The notes under the pieces are model-generated. The model ran no database searches. It saw only the letters and a list, made by a program, of their open reading frames with translations, and had not been told where the DNA came from. This document shows, in pieces, positions 9,438-21,800 of a DNA stretch of 64,000 nucleotides. The stretch lies in the NCBI GenBank assembly GCA_030374805.1, contig JARGSG010000072.1, positions 186,001-250,000 of the forward strand, in the 5' to 3' direction. The translations under genes and the position numbers were made by a program. Within the stretch, counting starts at the first letter, position 1. Each line of letters begins with the position of its first letter. Source of the DNA: Gracilaria gracilis (lineage: Eukaryota; Rhodophyta; Florideophyceae; Gracilariales; Gracilariaceae).

Positions 9438-10667
9438 TTAGATATGACTGCGTTGGAAGGGGTTGGAGCCTTTGTGAAAACCCTTGTCTGCTCTATCGCC
9501 CGTTTCCGACTTAGCTCTTTTCTCCTTTTGTGCGCGGATACGCTTGGTCTCATGGGAAGGACTCTGGCATTCATAACTTCCTCGAAGGTGCGTCTTGGAA
9601 CCACAGTCGAAGCAGTACCCCAACTCTCGTTCGCTCTTGCGTTTGTTTGACTGACGAGGTCGAGAGCTGGTACCACGCTGCTGGTTCCTGGTCTGCTGGG
9701 AAGTATCGGTACTCTGCCTCGTACCGCCTTGCTTCTGGAAAGCGGCCAGCGCTTGTTGAACGCGCTGCCCGACCATGTTCTCGATGTCGGCCTTCGTGTA
9801 CGCTTTCTCAGACGCCTTTGGCGTGAAAGTCAGATTGCGAATAACCTTAACTGCGTCGTCGAGGTTCAACTTGCAACGAGGGCCGGTGGAGAACATGTCA
9901 CGGATCTGATTCTCTTCAGGAGAGCGATCATTCAGGTACTCAATGACTTCTGTGTACCCTTCGAAAAGTCCATGTGCTCCGCTGACTATGTCAGTAGCCT
10001 TGCGACGAACGGTATTAGCGTTGTCGGAGGACAGCGGCAGGGCTTCGTCGGAGTTGAAGAGGTCCAAGAACTTCTCAAAGAATTCGAGACCAGAAGCATG
10101 AGAGCTTCGCGAGATTGAGACTTCCGGTTCCGGTTGGTCTCTCTGGCGGGCTTCGGCGAGCGCCACCAGTTGAAGCTTGGCATTGGTAAGCGTTTCCTCG
10201 CTGAGCATAGCATTGTTGAGAAGGGTTATTGCCAAGACCTCACTAACCTGCGAGGAGGTTGATAATCCCACGTGCATAAGGTGGTCGGCGGCTAAACCTC
10301 GGAAGCGGGAGACGAATGCATTGAGGTCCTCACTTCGACGACGTCGGCATTGCGTCACATCCGTGAAGGAAGATATTAGGCGGATGACGATCGCAATTGG
10401 AATATCAACGGCGATGAGTTTGACAATATCCTTGACAGCTTCGATTTGGTCTTCCTGTTTCAAGTCAAGTTGTTGTTTAGCAACCGCTTCGTCAACGATA
10501 GATATTTGATTTCGGGGGAGGCCACGATCGTAGAAGTGACGAGCAAGTGTGGCGTACACGGTTTTGTACAGTCTATCGGTACCTTTTTCGACAGCTGCTT
10601 GGATTGTCTCAACCTATCGTGACACATCACGTCTATACTCCTGTAGATCGCCTTCCGGTTTGAACAT
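9438..10667 (-). pseudogene. Copia gag with CCHC zinc knuckle
   Basis: A gag frame opening at an ATG at 10667 (MFKPEGDLQEYRRD) and interrupted by TAG at codon 18 (10614-10616), then open for about 390 codons. A Gag-like helical domain is followed by a basic, Gln-rich segment, a zinc-knuckle-like motif starting CFDCGSKTHLRG and a basic tail. The frame differs from pol, so a frameshift would be needed to join them. Confidence 0.8.
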
Positions 10668-10718
10668 CGGCGGGTCTGTAGGCGCAAGCGGTTTAGACCT
10701 TAAACCTGGGCCCATAAC

Positions 10719-11027
10719 TGGGGAAGCGGTGTCCATGCTTGTTAGACGAGGTGTTGCGCGCGGGGCAAGAAGCAGGGCCGAAGGCGGGCACAGGCTGCCA
10801 GGAAAATTCTCTGAGGTTCCTTCCTCGTCTCTGGCGCCTTCTCGGGGCTCGCTAGGACAGCGAGCCCCTGTTTATTGTAGGCCCCCTCCCGGACGCGCCT
10901 CCAACCCCGAGGTGCGCCGGGAAGTGAAAGTGATAGGACGCTCGTGGCGTCCTAACGCAGCGTAGTTAGTGACGGCTAAGGAAAAACGCCGCTGGAGCGG
11001 ACCGGAACCGTGTCACAGCTGTCCACA
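10719..11027 (-). repeat. Copia 5' LTR (309 bp)
   Basis: Sense-strand 5' LTR with TG/CA ends. Three bases into the element (minus strand, near 10715) is TGGGCCCAGGTTT, a candidate primer-binding site beginning TGG; the tRNA is not identified. Confidence 0.92.
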
Positions 11028-11201
11028 TTGTCAATGCGATCACAAATTCACTCGGCTTAAGTTACATGTCATACTGTACCTGGTAGCTTTCCTTCCGAGA
11101 TTACATCTCATGAAAACTCTGGACAACGAGGGTTCTAAGGATAGCGTTCCTATCCTCGAGAAAGAATACTTCTAGACTGGGGTTACAACACTTCTGGTGA
11201 G

Positions 11202-11209
11202 TATTTAAA
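11202..11209 (+). promoter_or_regulatory. TATA-like box of secreted orphan (left)
   Basis: TATTTAAA about 100 bp before the ATG at 11311, kept in the right-arm copy. Confidence 0.5.
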
Positions 11210-11310
11210 CATCTCCCTCGGGAGATTTCTGCAGAATTGCCTGGCCGCTTGTTTCCCCTAGAATCTAGCTTTTCTGTTCAGCCCTGGGAAGACACTTTTC
11301 ACTTGCGAAC

Positions 11311-12237
11311 ATGTTCTGCATCGCCTCTGTGTTCGGCCTCGCGCTTCACCTCTCATGGGCTTCAGCAGGCCCATTTTTCTCTGTCGATGGGCACGTACCA
11401 CACGGAATCAAAACGTTCAACGACAAGCCCCTTGTTGAACTGCGTTCATCGTCGAATATATTTTCGTCTTTTGACCGTATCTATGAGATTGGAGTTGTGA
11501 ATAATGATGGAACGAACGCCTCTGTCCATCACCGAGCGCACGCCTTTGTCTTCATTAATGGCTACCATCGATGCCTTTGATTACCAAAACGTTTCTCGGC
11601 TTTCCTGCGGGCGTAGGACCGTTTAACATACCAATCGCCGAAGCACCAACGTTGAACATTGTGTCACAGGATCTTAATGACCGTGTGCCTCCACGCTCTT
11701 TTGCCGAGTCATCAGATCCATCCGTGATTGGATTGCCATACCTTTCTCGTGAAAGCGACGAACAAATTACTTTGCGTGATTGGAATAGAATTTCGGCCCG
11801 AATCATCGGTAAATGCTTCAACAACAGCGCACGGATCAAGTTGGTGGTGGCAGAATGCGTTGCCGAACGGTTTATATACTCTGTGGGATGTGGGAGTGAC
11901 AGATGCTCTCACAGCCGACGAAGCACTTTCAGCTGGACCGTTTGGTGGTCTGCCTAATGTTATCGTCACGAATCGAAGAGGATATGGATCGATTTCGCGT
12001 CGTCTCAACTACTGTCCAGTTAATAAATGCTCAGGTTCGAAACGATGCACCGTGTACGTCAGCCTCTTCTACCATTTCGACCACATGGTGTACGGAGGTT
12101 CCCCGGTGCTGGATTTCGCAGGACAAGCAGTTGGCCATGCTGCTGCGAATCAGATACAGATCTTCTTGAATGGTGAATTCTTGGTTCCCCCCCAGAATCC
12201 ATTCTTCGAACGAATCAAGGGGGCCACCCGTGCTTAG
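11311..12237 (+). pseudogene. Secreted orphan protein, frameshifted left copy
   Basis: This is the mirror of the intact 307-codon gene at 53305-54228. The left copy carries small insertions relative to the right: an extra C near 11525, a rearranged ACGTTTCTC near 11590 and an extra G near 11850. The protein is therefore split over three frames. Signal peptide and C-terminus are otherwise preserved. Either the left copy is decaying or these are sequencing indels. Confidence 0.8.
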
Positions 12238-12240
12238 TTT

Positions 12241-14290
12241 CTAGCAAAAGTGAACGGTAGACACACTTGTGCTGTTAAGAAACACGAACGTGTAGAGTAT
12301 AATAAAAAACCTACTGTCCTGGTCCCTTCTCGGGCAACAACAACGCATGTGTAGACTGTGAATGTATGGCCCTGGGAAACCCTACGCCTTACGAGAAATC
12401 AGCGTACGCGCTCAGAATAAAGGAGATGGCCCTGGTTAGCAGCTGCAGGAAGGTGCGGGAACCTGTGGTTGCTGGGTATGCCACCTGGTTCATAAGAAAA
12501 AGAGATGAGAGGCTTTTTTTCGATTGACGTTGCATCGTGACAAGCTAAATCAGTTTCTGAACAGTCATTGTTGCCTCCAAAGGATGTGGTGCACTCTTTT
12601 GTTGAATATACAGCTCATCTTGCCAAGATGACCTTCTACAATAGATATTTGTTCACAATATATATGCCTTTTGACCCATATACCAACTCTAGTAACTCAA
12701 AAGTGCTTCGGTCTTATACTGTCAACTAATGCCTGTTTATAGGACCAACATAGATCTCCAGGTTATCGAAGCTTGAATCCAGAACACCAACAAACACAGA
12801 AGATATCGATGGTTTTAAAATACTTATATATGTCTCAAAAAGCATATATAGGCTTGATATTAGCTTTAATTGTTAAAATGACCATTTGTTATTCCAATTC
12901 GGAGAAAGAGTTGAAGAACTGTTAATTTTCTTTCAATCTAGCATATAACATCCATACAAACGCTTTTGGATCTTAAGATATGAGAGTACAAAGTTTATGG
13001 GTAAAATGTATATGATGCTAACTTGATACATGTTGATTGTACAGCGAACATTTTGGCAATATGCCACATTTTCAGGCTACTTAACCTGAATTTGCGTTAC
13101 CTGTCTCTCTACAAATAATGGCACATTGTCACGCAAGAGGGCATTAGGAAGTATCTTTAGGGTTATGTGGTGGATGTTAAAAAAGTGCTTGTTAGCTCAT
13201 GTGCTAAAATATATACATGGCGACCCATAGGTAAATGAAAATATGTCTGGTTAGTTGGCTTGTATAGTTTTTTCTTACTTTTGGGGTCCATAGAGACATG
13301 TCGAAGTTTACATGAAGTTCGTAGCAGAATCTTGAAAGCAGATTGTGGAGCACGAAGCCTTTATAGTTGTTACATACTTTTAAATCCAAACACAGTTGTG
13401 AGTTGTCAAAGCTTCGTATTTCGAAGATTCCCACTACATATATGGCTGACTTCTGTAGAGCTCTTCTGATGTGAAGCTGAGGACGTGGATAACCTTTTAT
13501 AGTCGCCAACTTCTGTAGAACCTATGAAATTTTTAAAGAAGTGAATGAAACGCTTCTTGCTTGCAGGCAACACACTTGAACCGTTCTTGGACTAATAACG
13601 ACCCTGTCGTTGTATATTGTTCTCTCATTTGAAACCTGCGCCGAATACAACTAAAGCGAAGACTTTGTTTTGTTCTGCGTTTCAGTTAGGTTTGTAGAGA
13701 GTTCATAACCGCCCGATCCTTGGGTGCAGGTGCGGTAGAATCGTTTGTTTCAAATACACAAACGATCAACCAGCACCACCAGAGTGCAGTGACTACTTTG
13801 TCCTGCACACTGGTGCAGTGCGGTACGTTGAACTACGATTGCGTTCCAAAACGTATAAAATGCTGTAGCTCCAAACGGGAGTTTGGAGCAAGCATGTCAA
13901 AATGTTAGGGACAGACTAAAATGTCTGTGACTTCCTGCGTGGAAGTCAGTAGTATAAGTAGTCACCAAACATGAGTAAAGACTAGAGAGCTGGGAAGACT
14001 AATAACCTTCTAGACCCCAGCTATACTCTTCCAACAAGGTTTGCACTCTCTCCCCAAATGAGATACAATCTCTTTTTTTGTGAGTGAGATTGCATGTGAC
14101 ATATTGTGGACAACCTTCTGTGCCCACGAGTAAACCTCAGAGAAGCTGTCTCTCTGCAATCAGCCTGGATCTAAAGTACTTCTATTTAGCTCCCATCACT
14201 GTACTTTAGTGTCGCTTCGAAAAAAAATACCGTTTCTCACCTCAAGGAGTAGCGAAAAATCATAAGATCGGATGCGCTGGGGTACCAAAA
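12241..14290. other. AT-rich intergenic region, nothing recognised
   Basis: Two kilobases with only short frames on both strands and no domain, RNA gene or repeat recognised. The part 13263-14987 is absent from the right arm. Confidence 0.5.
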
Positions 14291-15254
14291 ATGAAGAGTC
14301 TCACCTCGGTTCCAGGCTCCCTTTTCCTGTGCACTTTGCTCTGTTGCCATGCAATCCCGGTCCTACCAATAACTCTACAATCCAATGAGAATACAATCAA
14401 ACCCTTCAAAGGTGGGTTATGTATTTCGTGTTACCAAAACCCGTTCCGTGACGCAAACCCAATGATTCAGCAACCCCCTGTTATGCCCGATTTTCGTCCC
14501 GGGATACCGCGCCGCCCTCCGCCCAGGGAAGCTCCGACAATGCCTCGTGATCCCAGGCCAATTGCTCCTCCGATTATGCCGCCACCAAGAGACCCGGAAT
14601 ATCCTCCGGAAAGTGGTCCGCCAGGTCTGCCCAAAAAAACGCGAAAATGAAGGCAATTACGGAAGTGGTGGGGACGATGAACGACACAAAGATCCGGACG
14701 GGCACGAGGGCGATGACGATCTCGGAAATCTGTATGGAATTAATGACTTCATGAACGACGGATACGGTGCCGGTAATGGGGGTGAGGATGATAATGGTAA
14801 TATGTATAGCCCAGACGGGTAGAACAGAGACCGAAACGGCAGGCTGACTCCTAACAACCCTCTCCCAGATGACGATTTCTACCATGATGGCAATGATGGT
14901 GACGACGACAACGGAAACATCTATGGAGGCCGTGGGAACGATTCAGAAGCGAAAGATACTAGGGACACGTCTGACAGTCGTAGACCTGGTGACCACCATC
15001 CAGATGTTGGGGACAATGATCGATACGGTGATGATCCCAGGGACAGAGATAGAGACAGAGACAGGGGCAAGAATGGTAGAGGCTCAGGTAGTAAGTCTGA
15101 CAACAAGCCAGTGAACGACAGACCTGGCGATCACCACTCAGGAGTGGGAGATAATGATCGTGATGATGACGATGGGAGGGACAGGGATAGAGGCAAAGAT
15201 AACGAAAATTCAGGGAAGCACGACGTTGGAAATGAGCTTCCTGACTCATTCTAG
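14291..15254 (+). pseudogene. Secreted Pro-rich then Asp/Gly/Arg-rich protein, frame broken
   Basis: It starts with a signal peptide (MKSLTSVPGSLFLCTLLCC) followed by a short Cys pair and a proline-rich segment, then a long low-complexity tail rich in Asp, Gly, Asn and Arg with repeated blocks GDHH.D/SGVGDNDR and RDRDRDR. Such acidic extracellular proteins often bind calcium or wall polysaccharides; that role is inference. Two lesions break it: a run of seven A near 14632-14640 puts the acidic tail in another frame, and an in-frame TAG sits at 14820-14822 before the last 144 codons, which are otherwise open. A homopolymer sequencing error could explain the first but not the second. The right arm keeps only the last ~90 codons. 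Confidence 0.65.
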
Positions 15255-16315
15255 ATATTTGTTTCGGAATTGGGCAAGTGTTTCATGCTCTTGAACTATA
15301 GATGAATGGAATTGAATGATGATAGACTTTGAGGAACAATTCAAAACGCTTTGCATTTGGCAAGAGTACTGGGAAAACAGCGGTGGAGGGTATAGTACGT
15401 CGAGCAGAGACAATCAGAACAATCGTAGTCGACACCGACCACGACGAAGCCGTGGGAGTTCGCGCCGTCGCTGGGACGACGCACGTGTAGGCTTTTCCAC
15501 TTTGCTCAAACCACAGCCACATGCGTGTGTGTTGGAGAAAGCACCTGCTCTCCGGAAGAGCACAAGGGTAGTGCGTATTACACGCTGAGTGTGCTCTCGT
15601 TCAAATTCTACGCGTTCAGTACTAACGGCAGCCGTTGGTCAGAAGTTGTATATTGTTTGCCGCCCGTGAACCCCGCTGGGCGCTGAGGCCGACGTGAGTC
15701 CTGTCGTGGGCTACAATCAAATTATATATCAAACGAATACCAAAATTGACATATTGGAATTCTGTACACAAGACTGTCATGGGATACATTGCTGCACAGT
15801 CGTGGGTCATTCACAGTCCCGGAATGAGCCCAGGGGAACTGATTGCAGTCGCTCACCCCCCAGAGGACCAGTTCCACCGGTCCAACACCATGCTGGGCGT
15901 GCTGCATTGACGTCTTCGCCACACCCCTCCGTGAGCTCCTTGACGATGAGCTTGGGGTGAAGGAGAGAACGAATTTTAACTTCGTTTGCTATAAGAAAAC
16001 TGCGAAGCGATAAAAGGCGAGTCGAAAGTAGTACGTGACATTATAAACGAAACGCGGAGCGGCCAACGTATATCGTGTTAGTGAAAACATTTGTGAAGGG
16101 ACGAACGTAGATTGCAACAAGCAAGCACATCAACATTCTTCCCTCTGAACGTACAGAAATCGCTCTAGGAGAATAATGCGAAACAACAAAGAAAAAGAAT
16201 GTGATAGCAATACGCAATCATTTAATCCAATTTGCTAAAAGACCCACATGCTACAAACCACTGAAGACAGTTGTGTCACTTAGTTGACCAATTCCCGTAT
16301 TTGCTTGAATATCAC
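15255..16315. other. Intergenic, nothing convincing
   Basis: A 90-codon frame at 15316-15588 (+), Ser/Arg-rich, has no promoter or domain and is not called. No RNA gene or repeat was recognised. Confidence 0.45.
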
Positions 16316-16738
16316 TTAGGAAATTGGATTCGTACGGGTATACGGCTCGTTCCAGGGGCCAAGAAGAGCAATCACGTCACCCTGAGAATTCCTCTGAATT
16401 CCGGCCTCCGTGTGCCCAGAGGAGTAATACGGACACTCGGAATTCACGCGAAGCTTGTGTAGGTTAGGGTACCTGCGTCCCACTCCTTCAATGATTACGT
16501 GCAACCTCCATGATATTCCAGCTCGGTTAGTCCAGCGATACGTCGAACCGTCGATCTTCGAGATGGTGACAAAGTGCCAATTATTCTTTGCAGACCCGGA
16601 GTACAGGAAGTTCTCATACTCGCCAATGACGCCGTCCAGAGCTGAGGACTGACGTTCCGTGACAGAGTTGAGTTGAGCTGCGTAGCAGGTGCTGACTAGA
16701 AGGGTCAAAAAGACGAAGAAGTAGCGAAGAGAACTCAT
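16316..16738 (-). CDS. Small secreted orphan, 140 aa (left copy)
   Basis: A 140-aa protein with a clear signal peptide (MSSLRYFFVFLTLLVSTCYA) and a compact mature part rich in Trp, Tyr and Ser. No family is recognised. A longer frame opens at 16876 but would place the TATA box inside coding sequence, so the ATG at 16738 is chosen. The product is identical in the right arm. It is likely extracellular. Confidence 0.75.
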   Translation of the reverse strand: MSSLRYFFVFLTLLVSTCYAAQLNSVTERQSSALDGVIGEYENFLYSGSAKNNWHFVTISKIDGSTYRWTNRAGISWRLHVIIEGVGRRYPNLHKLRVNSECPYYSSGHTEAGIQRNSQGDVIALLGPWNEPYTRTNPIS

Positions 16739-16831
16739 GATTTGCTTGATTTTTGTGCGACAACTGCAGGTGATCACTTGATTGCTTGATGGTAGGGCAG
16801 AGATCACAGGCCAAGCGTGGCATGTGGGTGC

Positions 16832-16838
16832 TTTTATA
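16832..16838 (-). promoter_or_regulatory. TATA box of 140-aa secreted gene (left)
   Basis: TATAAAA about 94 bp before the ATG at 16738. The distance suits a short 5'-UTR. Confidence 0.65.
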
Positions 16839-17308
16839 CCGTCATGGAGAAGAAGGAGGAGCAGGAAGCTGCCCAAACACCAGATCGAGGAGGTCGAAGA
16901 GATCGAGATTTCGCATTTCCAATGCCGTGTTCGCTGACGCTACGAGTGAGGAATTACCGCATCGAGGGTATGTATGACTGAATAAGAAAAACGGAGACAC
17001 ATTGTTGCTATAGAACGAACATATGTGTGTCTACTTGGAGCTACCAATATCTTTGTGGTGCAAAGGGAAAGGTGTATTGCGTATTGAATACTGTATCAAC
17101 AAAGCTTTGTTCCAAATGGTACTAGGTTCGATCATACTCTCCAAAACGAGAAAGATAGTTTCGTGGTTTACTTTCGAACGCGACCCATTCACCGCCCATG
17201 CACCGCCCACTCACGCTCGACTCGAGCGCCGGCCTTCTCAAACTCTTGTTCTTGCGTCTCCCTTCGAGAGTTTCTTCGAGACGAGTTGTCTCATATTCGC
17301 GTACTCAT

Positions 17309-17586
17309 CCACATTATACGGATGATTAATAGCGGTGCCAAACGGGCTCCCCATTCCGATGCTTTTGCTGCAACGATTGCTTGAACAGGTTCAGTTACAG
17401 TATGTTGAAAAGCTAGCACGGATAATTAGATATTCGGGCACTCGACCGAAAAAATGGAGCACAGAACAAAAACGCCACCAGCCAAGTGTCTGGCAGACTT
17501 GTCTGAGCTTCTGTTTCTGTATTCCTACAGACATGATTTAAATCAGAGAAGCTGAGGCTGAAAAACAGAGCTGTAGGACATCTAAC
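17309..17586. repeat. 278-bp direct repeat, copy A
   Basis: From CCACATTA to TCTAAC it matches 24688-24965 over 278 bp with about ten percent or less divergence. In the right arm the two copies are replaced by a single A/B hybrid (49681-49958). The family is not recognised. Confidence 0.85.
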
Positions 17587-17980
17587 ATATCTGAGAATGT
17601 TCCATTGCACGCGATCGTCATTCCCTGAGAGCATCAGATACCTTGGGTACCTCCGTAGCTGAGTAACTAATCCAGCAAGAAATGTTTTCTCAGAGAAAAA
17701 TAAGCAGACATAATCTCTCGACTCCCGCTTTTGTTTAAGGTTAACAACAAGCAAGATTTGAAACGAATTCCGTTGCAGATGGTCTTTGCTATAGCTTAAG
17801 GTATACCTGTCCCCAAAATAGAATCGATTTGAAGTAGGGTAGCATTAGAAACCCCTCGGATAACTCTAGGAAAGAGTGCTTGTCATGAAAGCCCCGCCTT
17901 TTGGAAAACCCTAAATGTACCGATGCTTGTGATAGCTTGCATAGTTGGACTTCCAAAACCGTGACGTTCACCAGTGTAAG
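17587..17980. other. Short spacer between repeat A and the Gypsy element
   Basis: No gene recognised. It ends in GTAAG, the first copy of the target duplication. Confidence 0.5.
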
Positions 17981-18823
17981 TGAAAACACCATTTTGATAT
18001 GAAAAACGGTGTGGGTGATGACAAACCCAGGGACGGGGGGACACAAACACAAAGCGAACGGGACACAACAGAACGTGCTCTCGAGAGTACCAGCCCAACA
18101 CGCTGCGTAGCGATAGTAGGCAAGAGTCCGTAGTAAACACACAAAGTGCACAAAGTAGCAACGACGAAGCTGAGACGTGTAGCAAGTAGAAGCCACAGCA
18201 CGACCAAAACTATAGGTCTAGTGCTGGCAGGAACAGACACGAAACGACAACAGAAAAGCAGAAGCTCCCTCTTGCAGGACCGAACGTAGGTCACTTGCGG
18301 GGAACGACACTTCTAAGGCTGGAGCACAAGACAGACCCAAACAAGGGGTATTGCAATTCAGACCCTCGTCGGGAGAAAGCGGGAGACCAACCGCCAAGGG
18401 GGGAAGAAAAGGCTGAAGAGGGGGGAGAGAAACGACAAAAGGGAGCAAGACAGAGTTTGCTGTGAAGGATGGTGGGGGGTCGTCGAGAAAGGGGAAGTGG
18501 TCTGGCCTGAGTTGGTCAGGGGGCGACCAACTCGGCCCTTTTATACGCAATTGAACCTTCAAAACTAGACTCTAAACGCATTTCTACTTTCGATAACCAA
18601 TGAGCTGGTCACTACTGCAACATATTCCCCGTCTCTGCCACTCACCGCGGAGGCAGTGGCGCTTAAGTAGACAGGGGGAGCCGGCGAGGACCATGCGGTT
18701 CACTCCCGTGCACCATGCGTAGAAAACTAAAATATCCATAAAATATCCAAGTAGAGAAACTTGTAGAATTACACTTGTGTCCAACACGTGCACCGCACAC
18801 GCTGCACGGAAACACGTGCCACA
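17981..18823 (-). repeat. Gypsy 3' LTR (843 bp)
   Basis: Sense strand starts TGTGGCACGTG and ends GTGTTTTCA. It contains a TATA box (TATAAAAG, 18538-18545 minus) and a CTCTCGAGAG palindrome at about 18079-18088. Confidence 0.93.
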
Positions 18824-18889
18824 CACTCCCAAACCCAGCGGGAGCAACACCGAGCGACCAAGAAAAAGGGAAACGGGGACATGTCCTAG

Positions 18890-21800
18890 TTACTTCACGG
18901 ATGTGTCAAAAACGCCAGTCCCAGAACAGTACAGGATCTCGAATTCGTACAAGGCGAAAAGATCCAACCAACGGGTGTGGCGTCCACGTACGTCCTTCTT
19001 CTGGAAGCGATACCTCAGGGCCTGATGATCGGTCACCAACTGGAATGGCTTCGATCCAAGAAGGTAGATGCGAAACTTCTTCAGGGCAAAAACGACTGCC
19101 AAGGCCTCCTTCTCGCATACCGAGTAGTTCTGCTCAGACTTGTTCATAGTTCTGCTTGCGTACTGAACCGGGTGGAACATTCCATCCTCCTTCTTTTGAG
19201 TCAGGACAGCCCCCAAAGACCGGGTGGAGGCATCTGTCTCGACACGAAAAGAGGCATCAAAGTCCGGGAAAGCGAGAACCGGGGGGGAAACAAGCTTCCT
19301 CTTCAACTCCTCAAACGCTTCTCTCATCTCGGGGGTGAACTCCAGCCTCTTCTTGCCTGTGGTGGCGGCGTGAAGGGGCGCGGAGGTCTGTGAAAACCCT
19401 TTGATGAAACGCCTGTAGTAGCTCGCAAGGCCCAGGAAACTCCTAAGCTCAGTGGTCGTCGAAGGTAGAGGGGCATCCTGAATCGCTTCAATCTTCTTCA
19501 TGTCCACGGACACTCCACTAGCCTCGATGACGTGCCCCAGAAGGTGAATCTTGGGCTGAGCGAAGTCGCACTTGCTGATCTTCAGCTTCAGCCCATGCGA
19601 GGTGATGAGCTTCAGCACTTCCGACACGTGGTGGACATGCTCCTCCATGGTCTTCGAGAATATGACCACATCGTCAATGTACACACGTGCAAAGGCAATG
19701 CGACCGAGAATGGAGTCCATCAACCTTTGGAAAGTCGATGGGGCATTCATCAGGCCAAAGGGCATGACCTCAAACTGGAAGGTCCCTTGCCGACAGACGA
19801 AAGTGGTCATCTCTTTGCAACGGGGCGACATGCCGATCTGCCAGTATCCAGAGAACAAATCCAGCGTCGTGAAGAACGAACAACCGCCAAGGTCATCGAA
19901 GATCTGATCCATGTGGGGGAGTGGCCAACGATCTGGTTTCATGATCTGATTCAAGGCTCTGTAGTCGACGCAGAACCTTGGCTTTCCATCCTTCTTCGTG
20001 GCGATGACAACGGGGAAGGACCAGGCGGACGAGCATGGACGCACGATCCCAGCAGCGAGCATCTTGTGAACCTCCTTTCGGACCACCTCGTCATGCTTTG
20101 GTGGGAGTCGACGGAGACGTGATCGGATTGGAGTATTGTCGGTAATCTCGAAGTCGTGCAAGACGGGCACACCAGAAGGCCGGAGGTCATAGAGGGACCA
20201 TGCCACAATGTCTGTGGCACAGAGAACTGAGAAAAGCTTCTGCTGAACCGTCCCGGGGAGATGCGACAAACGATCAAGAATGACCTGCTTCTGGTCGGTG
20301 TCTGGGGGGAAGTCTCGGCGATCAAAGGCGCGCCCATGTTCATCACTGGCAATGGTGTCCTGAAGAAAGTACTCCACTTCGTGTGCTACGCAGACATCAC
20401 TCTCAGAGGCAAGCACAAGACCATGGGGCACTGCAGGGGTTTCTCTTCCGTTCCGTCCTTGACCGGGTGAAGCAGGGCCGTCCTCGGAAGTCTGAAAACC
20501 GTTCTGAACTCCATTGAAGTCTCGGGAACCGCTGGAAGCACCATTTCCTCCTGGGATGTGGTACTCGACTGGGGCCGATATCTGATTCTGGGGGAAGTAG
20601 ATGTTCATGCCCCCAAAATCATCCTGGAGGAGCTCACCTTCAGCCCCGAAAGGCAAACTGTCCGTCGTGACCGAAGGAAAGGGGGCACCGGGGTGACCTA
20701 AGTGACGCCTTTTGACCTTGATGTAGAGAACGTCTTGGCGATCTGGCTCCTCCTCATCTCGGCGTGGGAGAAGAAGAACCTCGTCGCGGATCGGGACTGT
20801 TAGACCAGGGTCTTCGAACACAACCGGGTGTGGCTCAAACGGCACGTGCAAGGCTGGGTTAACCTCACCAACTTCGTCTTCGGTATCTTCATCATCATCA
20901 TCTTCATCTTCATCTTCATCTTCACCTTCATCTTCATCTTCTTCATCGGACTCATCTTCATCTTCTGTGGCTTCTGCGTCCTCGTAGCGCCTGTTGTCGT
21001 TGATAGCGAGATCACGCAATTGCTCCAGGGCACGTTCGCCGGTTGTCAAGGGTGGCGGAGGCGGAGCACGAGCACCAACCTGACGCAAACCAACCAGCTC
21101 CGCGGCCCGGGACTCGGGATCTTGACTAGTGTCACCGACTTGCTCTTCTTGATTGTCATGATCAGAGTCGTGAGACCCATCTGGGTTCATAGTCGGGCGA
21201 TCACCTCCCAACGTGACGAGGGTGACCTCTGGGCCCAAAGCGTGTCCATCGAAGAAAACCTCGTCCTCCTCCATTGAGGCGAACAGACTATCTCCTTCGG
21301 AGGGGAACCCATACCTCTCTTCATCGGAATCTGATGTAAAGTCCTCACTATCTGTGCCAGAAATTGGCACAAACTCGTCGATCCCAGCGCGCTCGTAATC
21401 TAGTCCGAGTAGGATTGGCGAGCCATCATATACCATCTTCACCTCCTGTGTGCTGATATCGATGCAGGCTTGCATCGCCTCCAAGGTGGGAAAGCCGATG
21501 ATGAGGTCAAATGGGGGCCTTTCGATGACCAGAAATTCGAGCGGGACTCTCACAGAATCAAAAATGACAGGAACATCACGGAGCGTGCCGCGAACCAGTG
21601 CGACGTCGCCGTTCGCCACGCGAATCTGACGATCAGTGGGCTTGGGCTTCAACGAAAGCCTCTCGGCCAGCTCAGAAGACATGAGATTGGGGATTGCCCC
21701 GGAATCCAGAAGAGCCTGTGCGGGAGTCCCATACACCTTCACTGGGACCACTTCAAGGCGTGCTCCCTTCATGGAGGTCTCGGCGAACGTTACTCGACGC

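Larger units (their letters stand above)
3859..11027 (-). mobile_element. Copia-type LTR retrotransposon with an antisense ORF
   Basis: The element is complete in outline (7169 bp) with two 309-bp LTRs beginning TG and ending CA, flanked by the 5-bp duplication TTGTC (3854-3858 and 11028-11032). Sense genes run on the minus strand in the Copia order gag, protease, integrase, reverse transcriptase, RNase H. A purine-rich tract (GGAAACGGCGGGGG, minus strand) abuts the 3' LTR at 4168. Sense coding is broken by an in-frame stop in gag, a stop in protease and frame changes between integrase, RT and RNase H, so it is probably inactive. Between RNase H and the 3' LTR lies an intact opposite-strand ORF. 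The right arm keeps only a solo LTR at the same site with the same target duplication. Confidence 0.93.

Noticed and set aside
19532-20122. Plus-strand frame of 196 codons opposite the Gypsy RT
   Set aside because: It lies wholly antisense to a well-defined RT/Pol frame and shows no motif of its own. Unlike the two antisense ORFs reported, it is not in non-Pol sequence.
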